A DNA stretch of 64,000 nucleotides from MAG-120531 sp963934855. Lineage in GTDB: Bacteria > Bacteroidota > Bacteroidia > Flavobacteriales > Flavobacteriaceae. The translations under genes and the position numbers were made by a program. How positions within the stretch are numbered: position 1 is the stretch's first letter; the number at the start of each line of letters is the position of its first letter. The notes under the pieces were generated by a model, which saw only the letters and a list, made by a program, of their open reading frames with translations, was not told the origin of the DNA and did not search any database. Of this stretch, positions 52,761-61,209 are shown one piece after another. The stretch covers positions 1-64,000 of the forward strand of contig CAWWAC010000005.1 of the NCBI GenBank assembly GCA_963934855.1. Direction: 5' to 3'.

Positions 52761-53369
52761 ATGACTAAAGACCTTCTCATTATTTTTGCAAAAAATCCTG
52801 TTTTAGGGCACTGTAAAACACGTCTTGCAGCAGGTATTGGTGCGCAGAATGCACTAGATGTATACAAAATACTATTAGCACATACAGCAGCTGTTACTCA
52901 AGAAATAAACAAAAAAAAAGTAGTATTTTATTACCAAGAAATATTAGAAAATGACATTTGGGACCCTAAACTTTTTGACAAAGAACTACAATGCAAAGGA
53001 GATTTAGGCAAAAAAATGTTACATGCGTTTCATTGGGGCTTTGAGCAAGGCTATCAAAATATAGTGCTTATTGGAACAGACCTTATAGACTTAAAATCTA
53101 CAGACATTGAAGAGGCTTTTACCTCCTTAGATAAAAATAAAGCCGTCTTTGGTCCCGCCACAGACGGCGGATACTACCTCATTGGACTTTCTGAAAAAAA
53201 TCCAAAGCTTTTTCAGAATATTCCTTGGAGTACCAGTGCGGTACTACACATGAGTCTAAAAAACCTAAGCCTCGGCAGTTTCCATCTACTACAACCAAAA
53301 AATGATATAGACCAAAAGGAAGATCTTCAAAACATTCCCCTATTTTTACAATATATACCACTCCCATGA
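52761..53369 (+). CDS. TIGR04282-type (DUF2064) glycosyltransferase, arsenosugar-associated
   Basis: I use the ATG giving MTKDLLIIFAKNPVLGHCKTRL, which matches the family start (202 residues). The family is a nucleotide-diphospho-sugar transferase fold linked to arsenosugar biosynthesis clusters. Landmarks are KNPVLGHCKTRLA, GTDLIDL with the metal-binding acidic residue, and FGPATDGGYYLIGL. It is the first gene of a seven-gene run and overlaps the next start by four bases. Neither ArsM nor ArsS is seen in the window, so the arsenosugar link is an inference from family name. Confidence 0.82.
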   Translation: MTKDLLIIFAKNPVLGHCKTRLAAGIGAQNALDVYKILLAHTAAVTQEINKKKVVFYYQEILENDIWDPKLFDKELQCKGDLGKKMLHAFHWGFEQGYQNIVLIGTDLIDLKSTDIEEAFTSLDKNKAVFGPATDGGYYLIGLSEKNPKLFQNIPWSTSAVLHMSLKNLSLGSFHLLQPKNDIDQKEDLQNIPLFLQYIPLP

Positions 53370-54181
53370 TTGCAAAACATTTAGAAGACTCTCTCGCATA
53401 CTTAAAAGAAAAAGGATTTGACGCTCCAGAAGTAGGGATTGTTCTTGGCACAGGACTTGGACAGCTCGTGAATCATTTAACAGACAAAGTAGAAGCTCAC
53501 TACAACCACATTCCTTATTTTCCATTAGCCACAGTAGAATTCCACGCGGGAAAACTTATTTACGGAACCTTAGGCGGAAAAAAAGCAGTAGTCATGCAAG
53601 GTCGTTTTCATGTGTATGAAGGGTATGACTTAACTGATGTCACCTATCCTATTAGAGTGATGCATGGCTTAGGTATAAAAAAATTACTCATTTCCAATGC
53701 CTCTGGCGCCATTAATCTAGACTTTAAAAAAGGAGACATGATGCTTATAGAAGACCATATTAACCTACAAGGTGGGTCTCCATTAGCTTTTAAAAATGTG
53801 GGAGCGTTTGGAAAGCGTTTCACAGATATGAGTGCCCCCTATGATTTTATTATGGGAACTGCCATGAAACAGATTGCTGAAGAACAAGGCATTGCGCTTA
53901 AAGAAGGAATCTATGCTGCGGTGGTAGGACCCCAATTAGAAACCAGAGCAGAGTACAGAATGCTCAAAATTTTAGGGGCAGACGCTGTGGGTATGTCTAC
54001 CGTTCCAGAAGTCATTGTAGCCAATCATCTTAATTTACCAGTGGCCGCTATTTCTGTAATCACAGATGAGTGTGACCCTGAAAAATTAAAGCCAGTAGAC
54101 ATTACAGAAATTATTGCAATTGCGGGCGCTACAGAACCTAAAATGATCAGCCTTTTTAAAACATTTATAGAAAGGCTTTAA
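53366..54181 (+). CDS. punA: Purine-nucleoside phosphorylase, class II
   Basis: The enzyme splits purine nucleosides with phosphate. The 271-residue protein is of the trimeric class: VGIVLGTGLGQL (phosphate loop), FHAGKLIYGTLGG, QGRFHVYEGYDL, and the purine-site GPQLETRAEYRMLKILGADAVGMSTVPEVIVA. The ATG overlaps the upstream glycosyltransferase stop (ATGA). In arsenosugar routes an adenine must leave a 5'-deoxyadenosyl adduct, and a nucleoside phosphorylase in the cluster would fit; this is inference, since it may simply serve purine salvage. Confidence 0.94.
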   Translation: MIAKHLEDSLAYLKEKGFDAPEVGIVLGTGLGQLVNHLTDKVEAHYNHIPYFPLATVEFHAGKLIYGTLGGKKAVVMQGRFHVYEGYDLTDVTYPIRVMHGLGIKKLLISNASGAINLDFKKGDMMLIEDHINLQGGSPLAFKNVGAFGKRFTDMSAPYDFIMGTAMKQIAEEQGIALKEGIYAAVVGPQLETRAEYRMLKILGADAVGMSTVPEVIVANHLNLPVAAISVITDECDPEKLKPVDITEIIAIAGATEPKMISLFKTFIERL

Positions 54182-54210
54182 CTTGTAACAAGTGAGTGCC
54201 TATAAAAAAT

Positions 54211-55572
54211 ATGATCAAACACACCATTATAATAGGAAATGGGATTTCAGGCATTACAGCTGCCAGACACATCCGTAAAAAATCTGACCAGCGTATTACG
54301 GTTATTTCCGCAGAAAGCCCTCATTTTTTCTCTAGGACTGCACTCATGTATGTCTATATGGGGCATATGCCTTTTACGGATACCAAACCCTATGAAGATT
54401 GGTTCTGGAAAAAAAATAAGATTGAACTACTGCAAGACCGTGTCATTGAAATAGCCACAGAGAAAAAACAAATCATTTTAGAAAACACCCCTGCACTAGC
54501 CTATGACAACCTCATTATTGCCACTGGTTCAAAGCCCAGTTTTTATGACTGGCCAGGGCAAGATTTACCTGGAGTACAAGGCCTCTATAGCAAGCAAGAC
54601 CTAGATCTTTTAGAAATACAGGCGCCCAACGCCAAAATATGTAAAAGAGCCGTGGTAGTAGGAGGTGGTCTTATAGGGGTAGAATTGGCAGAAATGCTTC
54701 ACAGCCGACAAATAGCAGTCACTTTTTTAGTGAGAGAAAATGAATTTTGGGACGGTGTATTACCCAATAAAAATGCAGCTTTAATTGGCAAGCATATTTT
54801 GTCTCACGGCATAGACCTCAGAACCAATACCAGCCTTAAAGAAATTCATAAAGGCCCCGATGGCCGGGTAGCCGCTATCACTACAGCACAAGGAGAAAAT
54901 ATTATATGTGACTTAGTAGGGATTAGCACTGGCGTACAACCCAATATAGATTTTTTAAAAAATAGTGGCATTAGAACAGATAAAGGGATTTTAGTGAATA
55001 GGTATTTAGAGACCAATATGGCTCAAGTTTACGCCATTGGAGACTGTGCCCAGCAACAAGAACCCACTGGTCTTAGAAGACCCATAGAGGCTGTCTGGTA
55101 TACCGGAAGAATGATGGGAGAGGTAGTGGCACAGAGCATTTGTAACCAAAAAACACCCTATAAGCCGGGGCATTGGTTTAACTCTGCTAAGTTTTTTGAT
55201 ATCGAGTACCAAACTTATGGATGGGTACATTCTGAAAGGAGAAAACCGGAGTATGAAGCCCACTTTAACTGGCAACATCCAAACGAAAATATAGCCCTAA
55301 CCATTGCCTATGACCAAGAAACAGAGACACTTTTGGGGCTCAATAGTTTTGGCATGCGCACAAGACATAAATTAATAGACCGTTGGCTCACAGAGGGAAG
55401 AGATATTTCTTATGTCTTGGCCCATTGGGCCGATGCTCTTTTTGATCCTGAATTCAGTACTTCTTATCAGTCCGATATTTTAAAAATCTTTAACAGCAGC
55501 CTGAATAGAAGTGTACAAAAACAAAAAAAATCATGGAGCCGTATTTTTAATTCTTTAAAAAACAAACGATGA
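54211..55572 (+). CDS. FAD/NAD(P)-dependent oxidoreductase
   Basis: The ATG at 54211 places the FAD-binding GNGISG motif right at the N-terminus (IIIGNGISGITAA); a GTG 15 bases upstream is less likely. A second dinucleotide-binding motif VVGGGLIGVELAE lies around residue 150, and YAIGDCAQ near 280 closes the FAD site. This is the layout of rubredoxin or nitrite reductase-type disulfide-less oxidoreductases. About 453 residues. The last 150 residues contain a domain rich in aromatics. It overlaps the next gene, a membrane polyferredoxin, and is probably its electron donor; this is inference. Confidence 0.85.
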   Translation: MIKHTIIIGNGISGITAARHIRKKSDQRITVISAESPHFFSRTALMYVYMGHMPFTDTKPYEDWFWKKNKIELLQDRVIEIATEKKQIILENTPALAYDNLIIATGSKPSFYDWPGQDLPGVQGLYSKQDLDLLEIQAPNAKICKRAVVVGGGLIGVELAEMLHSRQIAVTFLVRENEFWDGVLPNKNAALIGKHILSHGIDLRTNTSLKEIHKGPDGRVAAITTAQGENIICDLVGISTGVQPNIDFLKNSGIRTDKGILVNRYLETNMAQVYAIGDCAQQQEPTGLRRPIEAVWYTGRMMGEVVAQSICNQKTPYKPGHWFNSAKFFDIEYQTYGWVHSERRKPEYEAHFNWQHPNENIALTIAYDQETETLLGLNSFGMRTRHKLIDRWLTEGRDISYVLAHWADALFDPEFSTSYQSDILKIFNSSLNRSVQKQKKSWSRIFNSLKNKR

Positions 55573-57185
55573 AAAAGATTCAACAAATAGGCGTTTTTCT
55601 TTTTCTAATAGGCCTCTCTACTTTTACTGCTTTGGTTTTTTTGGGAGATTACACTGTAAATAAAGAAAATCTAAACAAGCTTATTCAAGATAAAAATATA
55701 AGTTCAGAAGCTTTTGAATCGCTGGCCTCAAAGCAATTGGTAGGCGTTCATTTTAAAAAAATTAGTAGCTTAGAGCACTCCCTTAGCACGCTTGTATTAC
55801 AGAGCAACCAGAGCCATAGAGAAGCCGCTAAAGAAAAAGGACTTTCAAAAGAGGCCCGCAAAGCTGAGTATCAAAAAATTATATACAATGATTCAAAAGA
55901 TTTGGCTTTTGAATTGGGGAAAACATCGGCCGTAGGCCCAATAAAGGAACATCTGAGCTTATTTTGGTGGCTCAGTTTTGGACTGGGTATTTTAGGAGCC
56001 TTACTTTTTATAGTGCCACAAGTAATCACCCTAGGGCCTAAAGGAATTAAAAATAATGGTATTTATCACCAAAACACCACCAATAGAGGTTTTATAGCTT
56101 GGGGGGTGTTTGCTTATTTAGTGAGTTTTTACCTACTGCTATATTTTGCACCCCACTACAGTATTCAATGGACACTAATACTAGATCCTATTTCTTATAT
56201 TCTTAACGGAGGCCCTGCCAGCAGGTGGTTTGTATACGGCTTTATGTACTGTGTGGTCATGGTGGTCATGGCAGTGAGAATGTATATAAAATACAGACAC
56301 AACAAATACCAGCTACTCAGAACTACTTCTGTACTATTCTTCCAGATTGTATTTGCTTTTCTGATTCCAGAAATTATGACCCGTCTGCAATTGCCAGCTA
56401 CAGATTTTAAAAATGCCTTTCCATTAGACTATGATTTTTTCTTTAGCTGGAACTTAAAAACCCTCATAAATTCTGGAGGCCTAGGGGTCTTTATATTGGT
56501 GTGGGGAATTCTACTGACCCTTGTGGTAGTGCCCGTAATGGTCTATTTTTTTGGAAAAAGATGGTATTGCTCTTGGGTTTGTGGCTGTGGTGGTTTGGCA
56601 GAAACACTTGGAGATCCTTACAGGCAACACTCTAGTAAGTCACTTTTTTCATGGAGAGTAGAAAGATGGTTGGTGCACGGGGTTTTGGTGTTTGCCGTGC
56701 TTATGACTGTCGCTACGCTTTTCAGTTTTTTCACCGGCAACTCAAGCCTTTTAGGTATAAGGACACAAAGCATTCAAAATAGTTATAGTTTTCTAATTGG
56801 TGCTGTTTTTGCCGGAGTAATAGGAACCGGGTTCTATCCTATTTTTGGCAATAGGGTATGGTGTAGGTTTGGCTGTCCACTAGCAGCTTATTTGGGCTTT
56901 GTTCAGCGTTTTAAATCTAGATTTAGAATTAGCGTGAACGGAGGTCAATGTATTTCTTGTGGAAACTGCAGCACCTATTGTGAAATGGGAATTGACGTGA
57001 GGGCCTACGCCCAAAAGGGAGAAAATATTGTACGCTCTAGCTGTGTGGGTTGTGGTATTTGCGCAGCAGTTTGCCCAAGAGGCGTATTAAAATTAGAACA
57101 AGGACCAGAGGCTGGGAGGATTAATCCCACAGAAATTCTACTTGGAAATGATGTCTCATTAATAGACTTACTCAATCAAAAATAA
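55569..57185 (+). CDS. Membrane-bound NapH/NosR-like polyferredoxin
   Basis: The 538-residue protein starts with a membrane helix, then a soluble region of about 90 residues, presumably outside. About six more helices follow, with membrane-edge cysteine motifs CSWVCGCGG and CRFGCPLA as in NapH/NosR. The C-terminus has two classical 4Fe-4S motifs, CISCGNCSTYC and CVGCGICAAVCP. It should carry electrons across or along the inner membrane. Its ATG overlaps the stop of the FAD oxidoreductase, so the two look like one redox module. The electron acceptor is unknown. Confidence 0.87.
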   Translation: MKKIQQIGVFLFLIGLSTFTALVFLGDYTVNKENLNKLIQDKNISSEAFESLASKQLVGVHFKKISSLEHSLSTLVLQSNQSHREAAKEKGLSKEARKAEYQKIIYNDSKDLAFELGKTSAVGPIKEHLSLFWWLSFGLGILGALLFIVPQVITLGPKGIKNNGIYHQNTTNRGFIAWGVFAYLVSFYLLLYFAPHYSIQWTLILDPISYILNGGPASRWFVYGFMYCVVMVVMAVRMYIKYRHNKYQLLRTTSVLFFQIVFAFLIPEIMTRLQLPATDFKNAFPLDYDFFFSWNLKTLINSGGLGVFILVWGILLTLVVVPVMVYFFGKRWYCSWVCGCGGLAETLGDPYRQHSSKSLFSWRVERWLVHGVLVFAVLMTVATLFSFFTGNSSLLGIRTQSIQNSYSFLIGAVFAGVIGTGFYPIFGNRVWCRFGCPLAAYLGFVQRFKSRFRISVNGGQCISCGNCSTYCEMGIDVRAYAQKGENIVRSSCVGCGICAAVCPRGVLKLEQGPEAGRINPTEILLGNDVSLIDLLNQK

Positions 57186-57188
57186 ACC

Positions 57189-57884
57189 GTGACTCAACCA
57201 AAAATAATTGTTGTTATCCCCGCTTATAATGAGGCAAATTCTATTGCACTTGTTATTAAAGAAATTCCTACAATAGTCTCACAAACTATAGTAGTGAACA
57301 ACGCCTCTACAGACGCAACCCAAAAGGTTGCAGAAAATGCAGGGGCTACCGTTCTATCAGAATCAAAAATGGGATACGGCCATGCCTGTCTAAGAGGTCT
57401 CTCCTATGTGGCAAAGCAAGAAATTCTGCCAGATATTATAGTTTTTTTAGATGGTGATTACTCAGATTATCCGGAGCAGCTAACGCAAATTGTGGCCCCC
57501 ATAATTAACCAAGACTATGATATGGTGATTGGTGCGCGTGTAAAAGAACAAAGAGAAAAAGGAAGTATGACGCCCCAACAAGTGTTTGGAAATTCACTGG
57601 CCTGCTGGCTTATGAAACTTTTATTTAAAGCCAACTACACAGATCTTGGGCCTTTTAGAGCCATTAAATACAATAGTCTGCTGTCTTTAAATATGCAAGA
57701 CACCACCTACGGATGGACTGTTGAAATGCAGTTAAAAGCGCTGCGCAAAGGCTTAAAATACAAAGAGGTAAGCGTGAAATATAAAAAAAGAATTGGGGTC
57801 TCTAAAGTGTCTGGAACCTTAAAAGGTACTATATTTGCGGGCGTTAAGATATTGAGTTGGATTTTTAAATATAGTTTTAAATAG
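57189..57884 (+). CDS. Family 2 glycosyltransferase (polyprenyl-phosphate sugar synthase-like)
   Basis: The 231-residue cytoplasmic GT2 starts at a GTG three bases after the polyferredoxin. Visible motifs are VVIPAYNEANSI, NNASTDAT, and the DxD-type VFLDGDYSDYPEQL. GPFRAIKYNSLLSL is typical of enzymes that load a sugar on polyprenyl phosphate. There is no membrane helix. It is followed by two further glycosyltransferases; a lipid-linked sugar made here could be the donor for the membrane enzyme two genes downstream, which is inference. Confidence 0.87.
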   Translation: MTQPKIIVVIPAYNEANSIALVIKEIPTIVSQTIVVNNASTDATQKVAENAGATVLSESKMGYGHACLRGLSYVAKQEILPDIIVFLDGDYSDYPEQLTQIVAPIINQDYDMVIGARVKEQREKGSMTPQQVFGNSLACWLMKLLFKANYTDLGPFRAIKYNSLLSLNMQDTTYGWTVEMQLKALRKGLKYKEVSVKYKKRIGVSKVSGTLKGTIFAGVKILSWIFKYSFK

Positions 57885-57885
57885 C

Positions 57886-59370
57886 ATGGGATATATTGCA
57901 GCCTATTTTATTATTTCTCTTTACACTATAGCATTATTGCTTATATTTTTTTATAGTATAGCACAGCTTAACTTACTTTTTAATTATCTAAAATTTAAAA
58001 AAAATAAAAAAGTAGGTCCTCTTTTAGATCTTACAAAAAGTTCAGAAACACCTTATATCACTATACAGCTTCCTATTTATAACGAAGCATATGTAGTGGA
58101 GCGCCTCCTAGAAAATATTTCTCAAATGGAATATCCAAAGGGGAAATTAGAAATTCAAGTATTAGATGACTCTACAGATGAGTCTGTAACTATCACCGCA
58201 GCTCAAATTGCCAAGTTACAAGAAACTGGCCTAGACATTGTTCACATTAGGCGCAGCAACAGAGAAGGTTATAAAGCAGGTGCTCTAAAAGAAGGCTTAG
58301 CCATAGCTAAAGGAGAATTAATTGCCATTTTTGACGCAGATTTCATTCCTCAAACAGATTGGCTATACAAAACAGTCCCACATTTTGCAAATTCAGAAAC
58401 TGGAGTGGTACAAACCCGTTGGGGACACTTAAACAGAGATTATTCTATTCTTACCAAAATTCAAGCCTTTGCATTAGACGCTCATTTTACCTTGGAACAG
58501 GTAGGAAGAAATGCCAAAGGACATTTCATTAACTTTAATGGGACGGCAGGTATTTGGAGAAAGAGCTGTATTATAGACGCTGGTAACTGGGAAGGGGACA
58601 CCCTTACAGAAGACCTAGATCTATCTTACCGCGCTCAATTAAAAGGCTGGAAATTTACCTACCTAGAAGACGTAGAAACTCCTGCGGAATTACCTATCGT
58701 AATTAGTGCAGCAAGGTCTCAGCAGTTTAGATGGAATAAAGGAGGGGCAGAAAATTTTAGAAAATCTGTAAAAAAGGTACTAAAAGCACCAAAACTTTCC
58801 TTTAAAACTAAGTTCCATGGTCTCATGCACCTTTTAAACTCTTCCATGTTTTTATGTGTATTTTTAGTGGCGCTATTGAGCGTTCCTATGATGTACATTA
58901 AAAGTATTTATCCAAATTTAGCCTGGGTATTTGAAGTAACCAGTTTTTTTATAGTGAGTACCATCATTCTATTTGTGTGTTATTGGTTTACCTATAAAAA
59001 TGTTCAAGGAAAAGGTTTTGAACATTTTCTGGAGTATATTCTTTTATTCTTCACGTTTTTTTCAGTGGCTTTAGGTTTTTCTCTACACAACTCATTAGCA
59101 GTCCTAGAGGGCCATAGAGGTAAACGTTCAGAGTTTGTAAGAACCCCTAAGTTCAATGTAAACGCTATTAAAGATTCTTGGAAAGCCAACCAATACCTAT
59201 CTAAAAAACTATCTCCTAATGTCATTATAGAAGGCCTGCTCATGTTATATTTTTTATACGGCATGTATGTAGCAGTACCCCTTAACGACTTTGGGCTCTT
59301 TCCTTTTCATTTTATGTTGTTTCTAGGTTTTGGCTTTGTATTTTTTAAATCATTAAGCTCAAAAATATAA
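57886..59370 (+). CDS. Cellulose synthase-like family 2 glycosyltransferase
   Basis: The 494-residue protein has an N-terminal membrane helix. A processive-type GT2 core follows with IQLPIYNEAYVVERLL, LDDSTDES, FDADFIP (DxD) and TLTEDLDLSYRAQLKGW (TED). QQFRW stands for the Q-x-x-R-W acceptor motif. Four C-terminal helices follow. Such enzymes make beta-linked glycans or glycolipids. There is no PilZ domain. It begins one base after the previous stop. Confidence 0.9.
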   Translation: MGYIAAYFIISLYTIALLLIFFYSIAQLNLLFNYLKFKKNKKVGPLLDLTKSSETPYITIQLPIYNEAYVVERLLENISQMEYPKGKLEIQVLDDSTDESVTITAAQIAKLQETGLDIVHIRRSNREGYKAGALKEGLAIAKGELIAIFDADFIPQTDWLYKTVPHFANSETGVVQTRWGHLNRDYSILTKIQAFALDAHFTLEQVGRNAKGHFINFNGTAGIWRKSCIIDAGNWEGDTLTEDLDLSYRAQLKGWKFTYLEDVETPAELPIVISAARSQQFRWNKGGAENFRKSVKKVLKAPKLSFKTKFHGLMHLLNSSMFLCVFLVALLSVPMMYIKSIYPNLAWVFEVTSFFIVSTIILFVCYWFTYKNVQGKGFEHFLEYILLFFTFFSVALGFSLHNSLAVLEGHRGKRSEFVRTPKFNVNAIKDSWKANQYLSKKLSPNVIIEGLLMLYFLYGMYVAVPLNDFGLFPFHFMLFLGFGFVFFKSLSSKI

Positions 59371-59372
59371 GC

Positions 59373-60977
59373 ATGCTTTCAAATCTGGAGCTCCATAAAA
59401 GATCTTTGAGCTTCATTTTAGTGACTTGCCTTTTTTATGTGAGTTTTGGGTATGATCTATTGAGAGAAGATACTCCCAAACTTATTGGATTGGCTGTTGC
59501 TTGTTTCTTTTTTACCCATAAAATAATTCAGTGGGAAGGTGAAAACTTCAAACTTCTTTTTGTAACTGGCCTTGTTTTTAGAGTCCTATTATTTGGAGCC
59601 ACCCCTATTTTATCTCAAGATTTCTATCGGTATATTTGGGACGGTCAATTACTCATTTCAGGAATAAATCCATATTTATTCACGCCCAATGAACTCATAG
59701 ACACCCTCAAAGACCAAATGCCAAGCGCACCCTTTTTATATGAAAAAATGGGTGATATGAGCCAAAAGCATTATTCCAACTACCCTCCCACTAGCCAATT
59801 TATATATGCCCTTGCCGCTTATATAGGAAAGGGATCTGTTACCGCTTCTATTGTAGTTTTTAAAGTAATTATCACAGTGGCAGATGTAGCCGTGCTCTTT
59901 TTTAGCCGCTGGCTGATGCAGCATTTAAAAATCCCCAAAAAAAATGCTTTCTGGTATTTTCTAAATCCTTTGGTCATTCTGGAGCTCAGTGGAAATTTAC
60001 ATTTAGAAGGGGTCATGATAGCTTTTTTCCTAGCGGGTATCTGCTGGCTTATAAAAGCAGCTAATTTATTAAAAGAGGTTGCTGATATAAATGATCTTGA
60101 CAGCTCAATGAATCTATTAGCCATAGAACGAACTACGGCTTTAAATAAAATTACAAGTAAAAAAAACACCAGCACTTATTTATTGGCGGCTTTGCTTCTG
60201 GCGCTCTCCATTACGACCAAACTCATCCCTATTCTCTTTTACCCTTTCTTACTCATTCCTTTAGGTTTTAAGAAATGGCTGCAGCTAGGGCTTTGTATCC
60301 TTCTCTTTTGTGGACTTTTGCTTTGGCCGCTTCTAGGAGAAGGTTTTTTTGAATACTATCTGCAAACCATTGGACTTTGGTTTAGCAATTTTGAGTTCAA
60401 TGCCTCTATATACAATATTGTAAAAAATATTTCAAAAACTCTTGGCAATTCTGGTTATAAAACCATCCTAAGTTATGGCAAATGGCTCCCTTTTTTAATT
60501 ATAAGCTGGGCTATAATTGTCTTGATTTGGCAAATATCCCTATTTAAAAAAGAAAAGACAAACTGGCTAAGCCTCATTAAAAATACACTGACACTGATTT
60601 ATAAAAAGCCATTTAAAGTGTTCTTTATAAAGCCAACTAAATTATTTCTATTAAAACCTGGAACCAAAAATTCATTAATAGCTTACTATTATTCGCTCTA
60701 TGCTATGCTCTTTATGTTAAGTGGTTACTTGTTTTTAGCCACTACTATACACCCCTGGTACCTTATTTTTGGATTGGTGCTAAGCCTTTTTACCCCTTAC
60801 AGATACTTTATTTATTGGACTGCGGCTGTTTTTTTAAGCTATGCTACCTATGCCCACCCAGACTTTAAAGAAAACCTTTGGCTAATAGCTATTGAGTATT
60901 TAGGTGTATTTACTTTAATGATTTATGAAATTGTTAGAATAAAGACTTCAAAGATCATTTATGTTAAAAATGTTTAA
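59373..60977 (+). CDS. Integral membrane mannosyltransferase-like protein
   Basis: The 534-residue protein has about ten or more membrane helices and, near residue 80, DFYRYIWDGQLLISGINPY. That D-x-x-x-Y-x-W-D-G and G-x-N-P-Y pattern is typical of GT-C enzymes using polyprenyl-phosphate sugars (GT87/MptA-type). A charged cytoplasmic loop lies at about 235-265. It is the last gene of the run and ends 49 bases before the putative arginine promoter. No terminator is obvious in between. Confidence 0.8.
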   Translation: MLSNLELHKRSLSFILVTCLFYVSFGYDLLREDTPKLIGLAVACFFFTHKIIQWEGENFKLLFVTGLVFRVLLFGATPILSQDFYRYIWDGQLLISGINPYLFTPNELIDTLKDQMPSAPFLYEKMGDMSQKHYSNYPPTSQFIYALAAYIGKGSVTASIVVFKVIITVADVAVLFFSRWLMQHLKIPKKNAFWYFLNPLVILELSGNLHLEGVMIAFFLAGICWLIKAANLLKEVADINDLDSSMNLLAIERTTALNKITSKKNTSTYLLAALLLALSITTKLIPILFYPFLLIPLGFKKWLQLGLCILLFCGLLLWPLLGEGFFEYYLQTIGLWFSNFEFNASIYNIVKNISKTLGNSGYKTILSYGKWLPFLIISWAIIVLIWQISLFKKEKTNWLSLIKNTLTLIYKKPFKVFFIKPTKLFLLKPGTKNSLIAYYYSLYAMLFMLSGYLFLATTIHPWYLIFGLVLSLFTPYRYFIYWTAAVFLSYATYAHPDFKENLWLIAIEYLGVFTLMIYEIVRIKTSKIIYVKNV

Positions 60978-61025
60978 ATAAAGCAATAAAACACCACTTT
61001 AGGGGTCACATTCTAATTTTTTATA

Positions 61026-61033
61026 TACATTTG
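61026..61033 (+). promoter_or_regulatory. -7 promoter box for the arginine operon leader
   Basis: TACATTTG matches TAnnTTTG. The expected transcription start lies at about 61037-61041, which is nearly on the GTG of the leader reading frame, so the leader would be leaderless or nearly so. No clear -33 TTG is present. Confidence 0.5.
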
Positions 61034-61037
61034 AAAA

Positions 61038-61124
61038 GTGATAAACGCAAATACATACAATTTTCATTCTACAACGGCTCTTGCCGCTGTGCGTTTATTT
61101 ACGCCTAGGCGTCGTCGCCCGTAA
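61038..61124 (+). CDS. Arginine leader peptide with four consecutive Arg codons
   Basis: A 28-codon frame opens at a GTG and ends in TPRRRRP then TAA. The Arg codons are AGG CGT CGT CGC at 61107-61118, with one more Arg codon (CGT) at 61092. Three of the four are CGN codons, whereas genes in this window mostly use AGA. The frame lies between a promoter box and the first gene of an arginine biosynthesis operon, the setting of a ribosome-stalling attenuator leader. An in-frame stop at 61032-61034 fixes the upstream limit. The start codon is uncertain because no ATG is available. Confidence 0.7.
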   Translation: MINANTYNFHSTTALAAVRLFTPRRRRP

Positions 61125-61160
61125 GGGTGTTTTAATTAGGAATTAGGTGCGTCCAATTCC
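61075..61160 (+). promoter_or_regulatory. Overlapping alternative hairpins in the arginine operon leader
   Basis: Six short stems can be drawn. They are CGGC/GCCG (61075-61086), GCGT/ACGC (61091-61104), ACGC/GCGT (61101-61112), GGCG/CGCC (61108-61119), CGCCC/GGGTG (61116-61129, then TTTT), and GGAATT..GG/CC..AATTCC (61139-61160). Stems two to five share arms pairwise, so neighbours exclude one another. The Arg codons occupy the shared arms. The fifth, with a short T run, looks like a weak terminator whose loop contains the leader stop codon. The last has no T tract. Confidence 0.55.
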
Positions 61161-61209
61161 CCTTCTAGCAAATCAATCCAAAATTATTTTATCACTAAAA
61201 GTTCCAACA

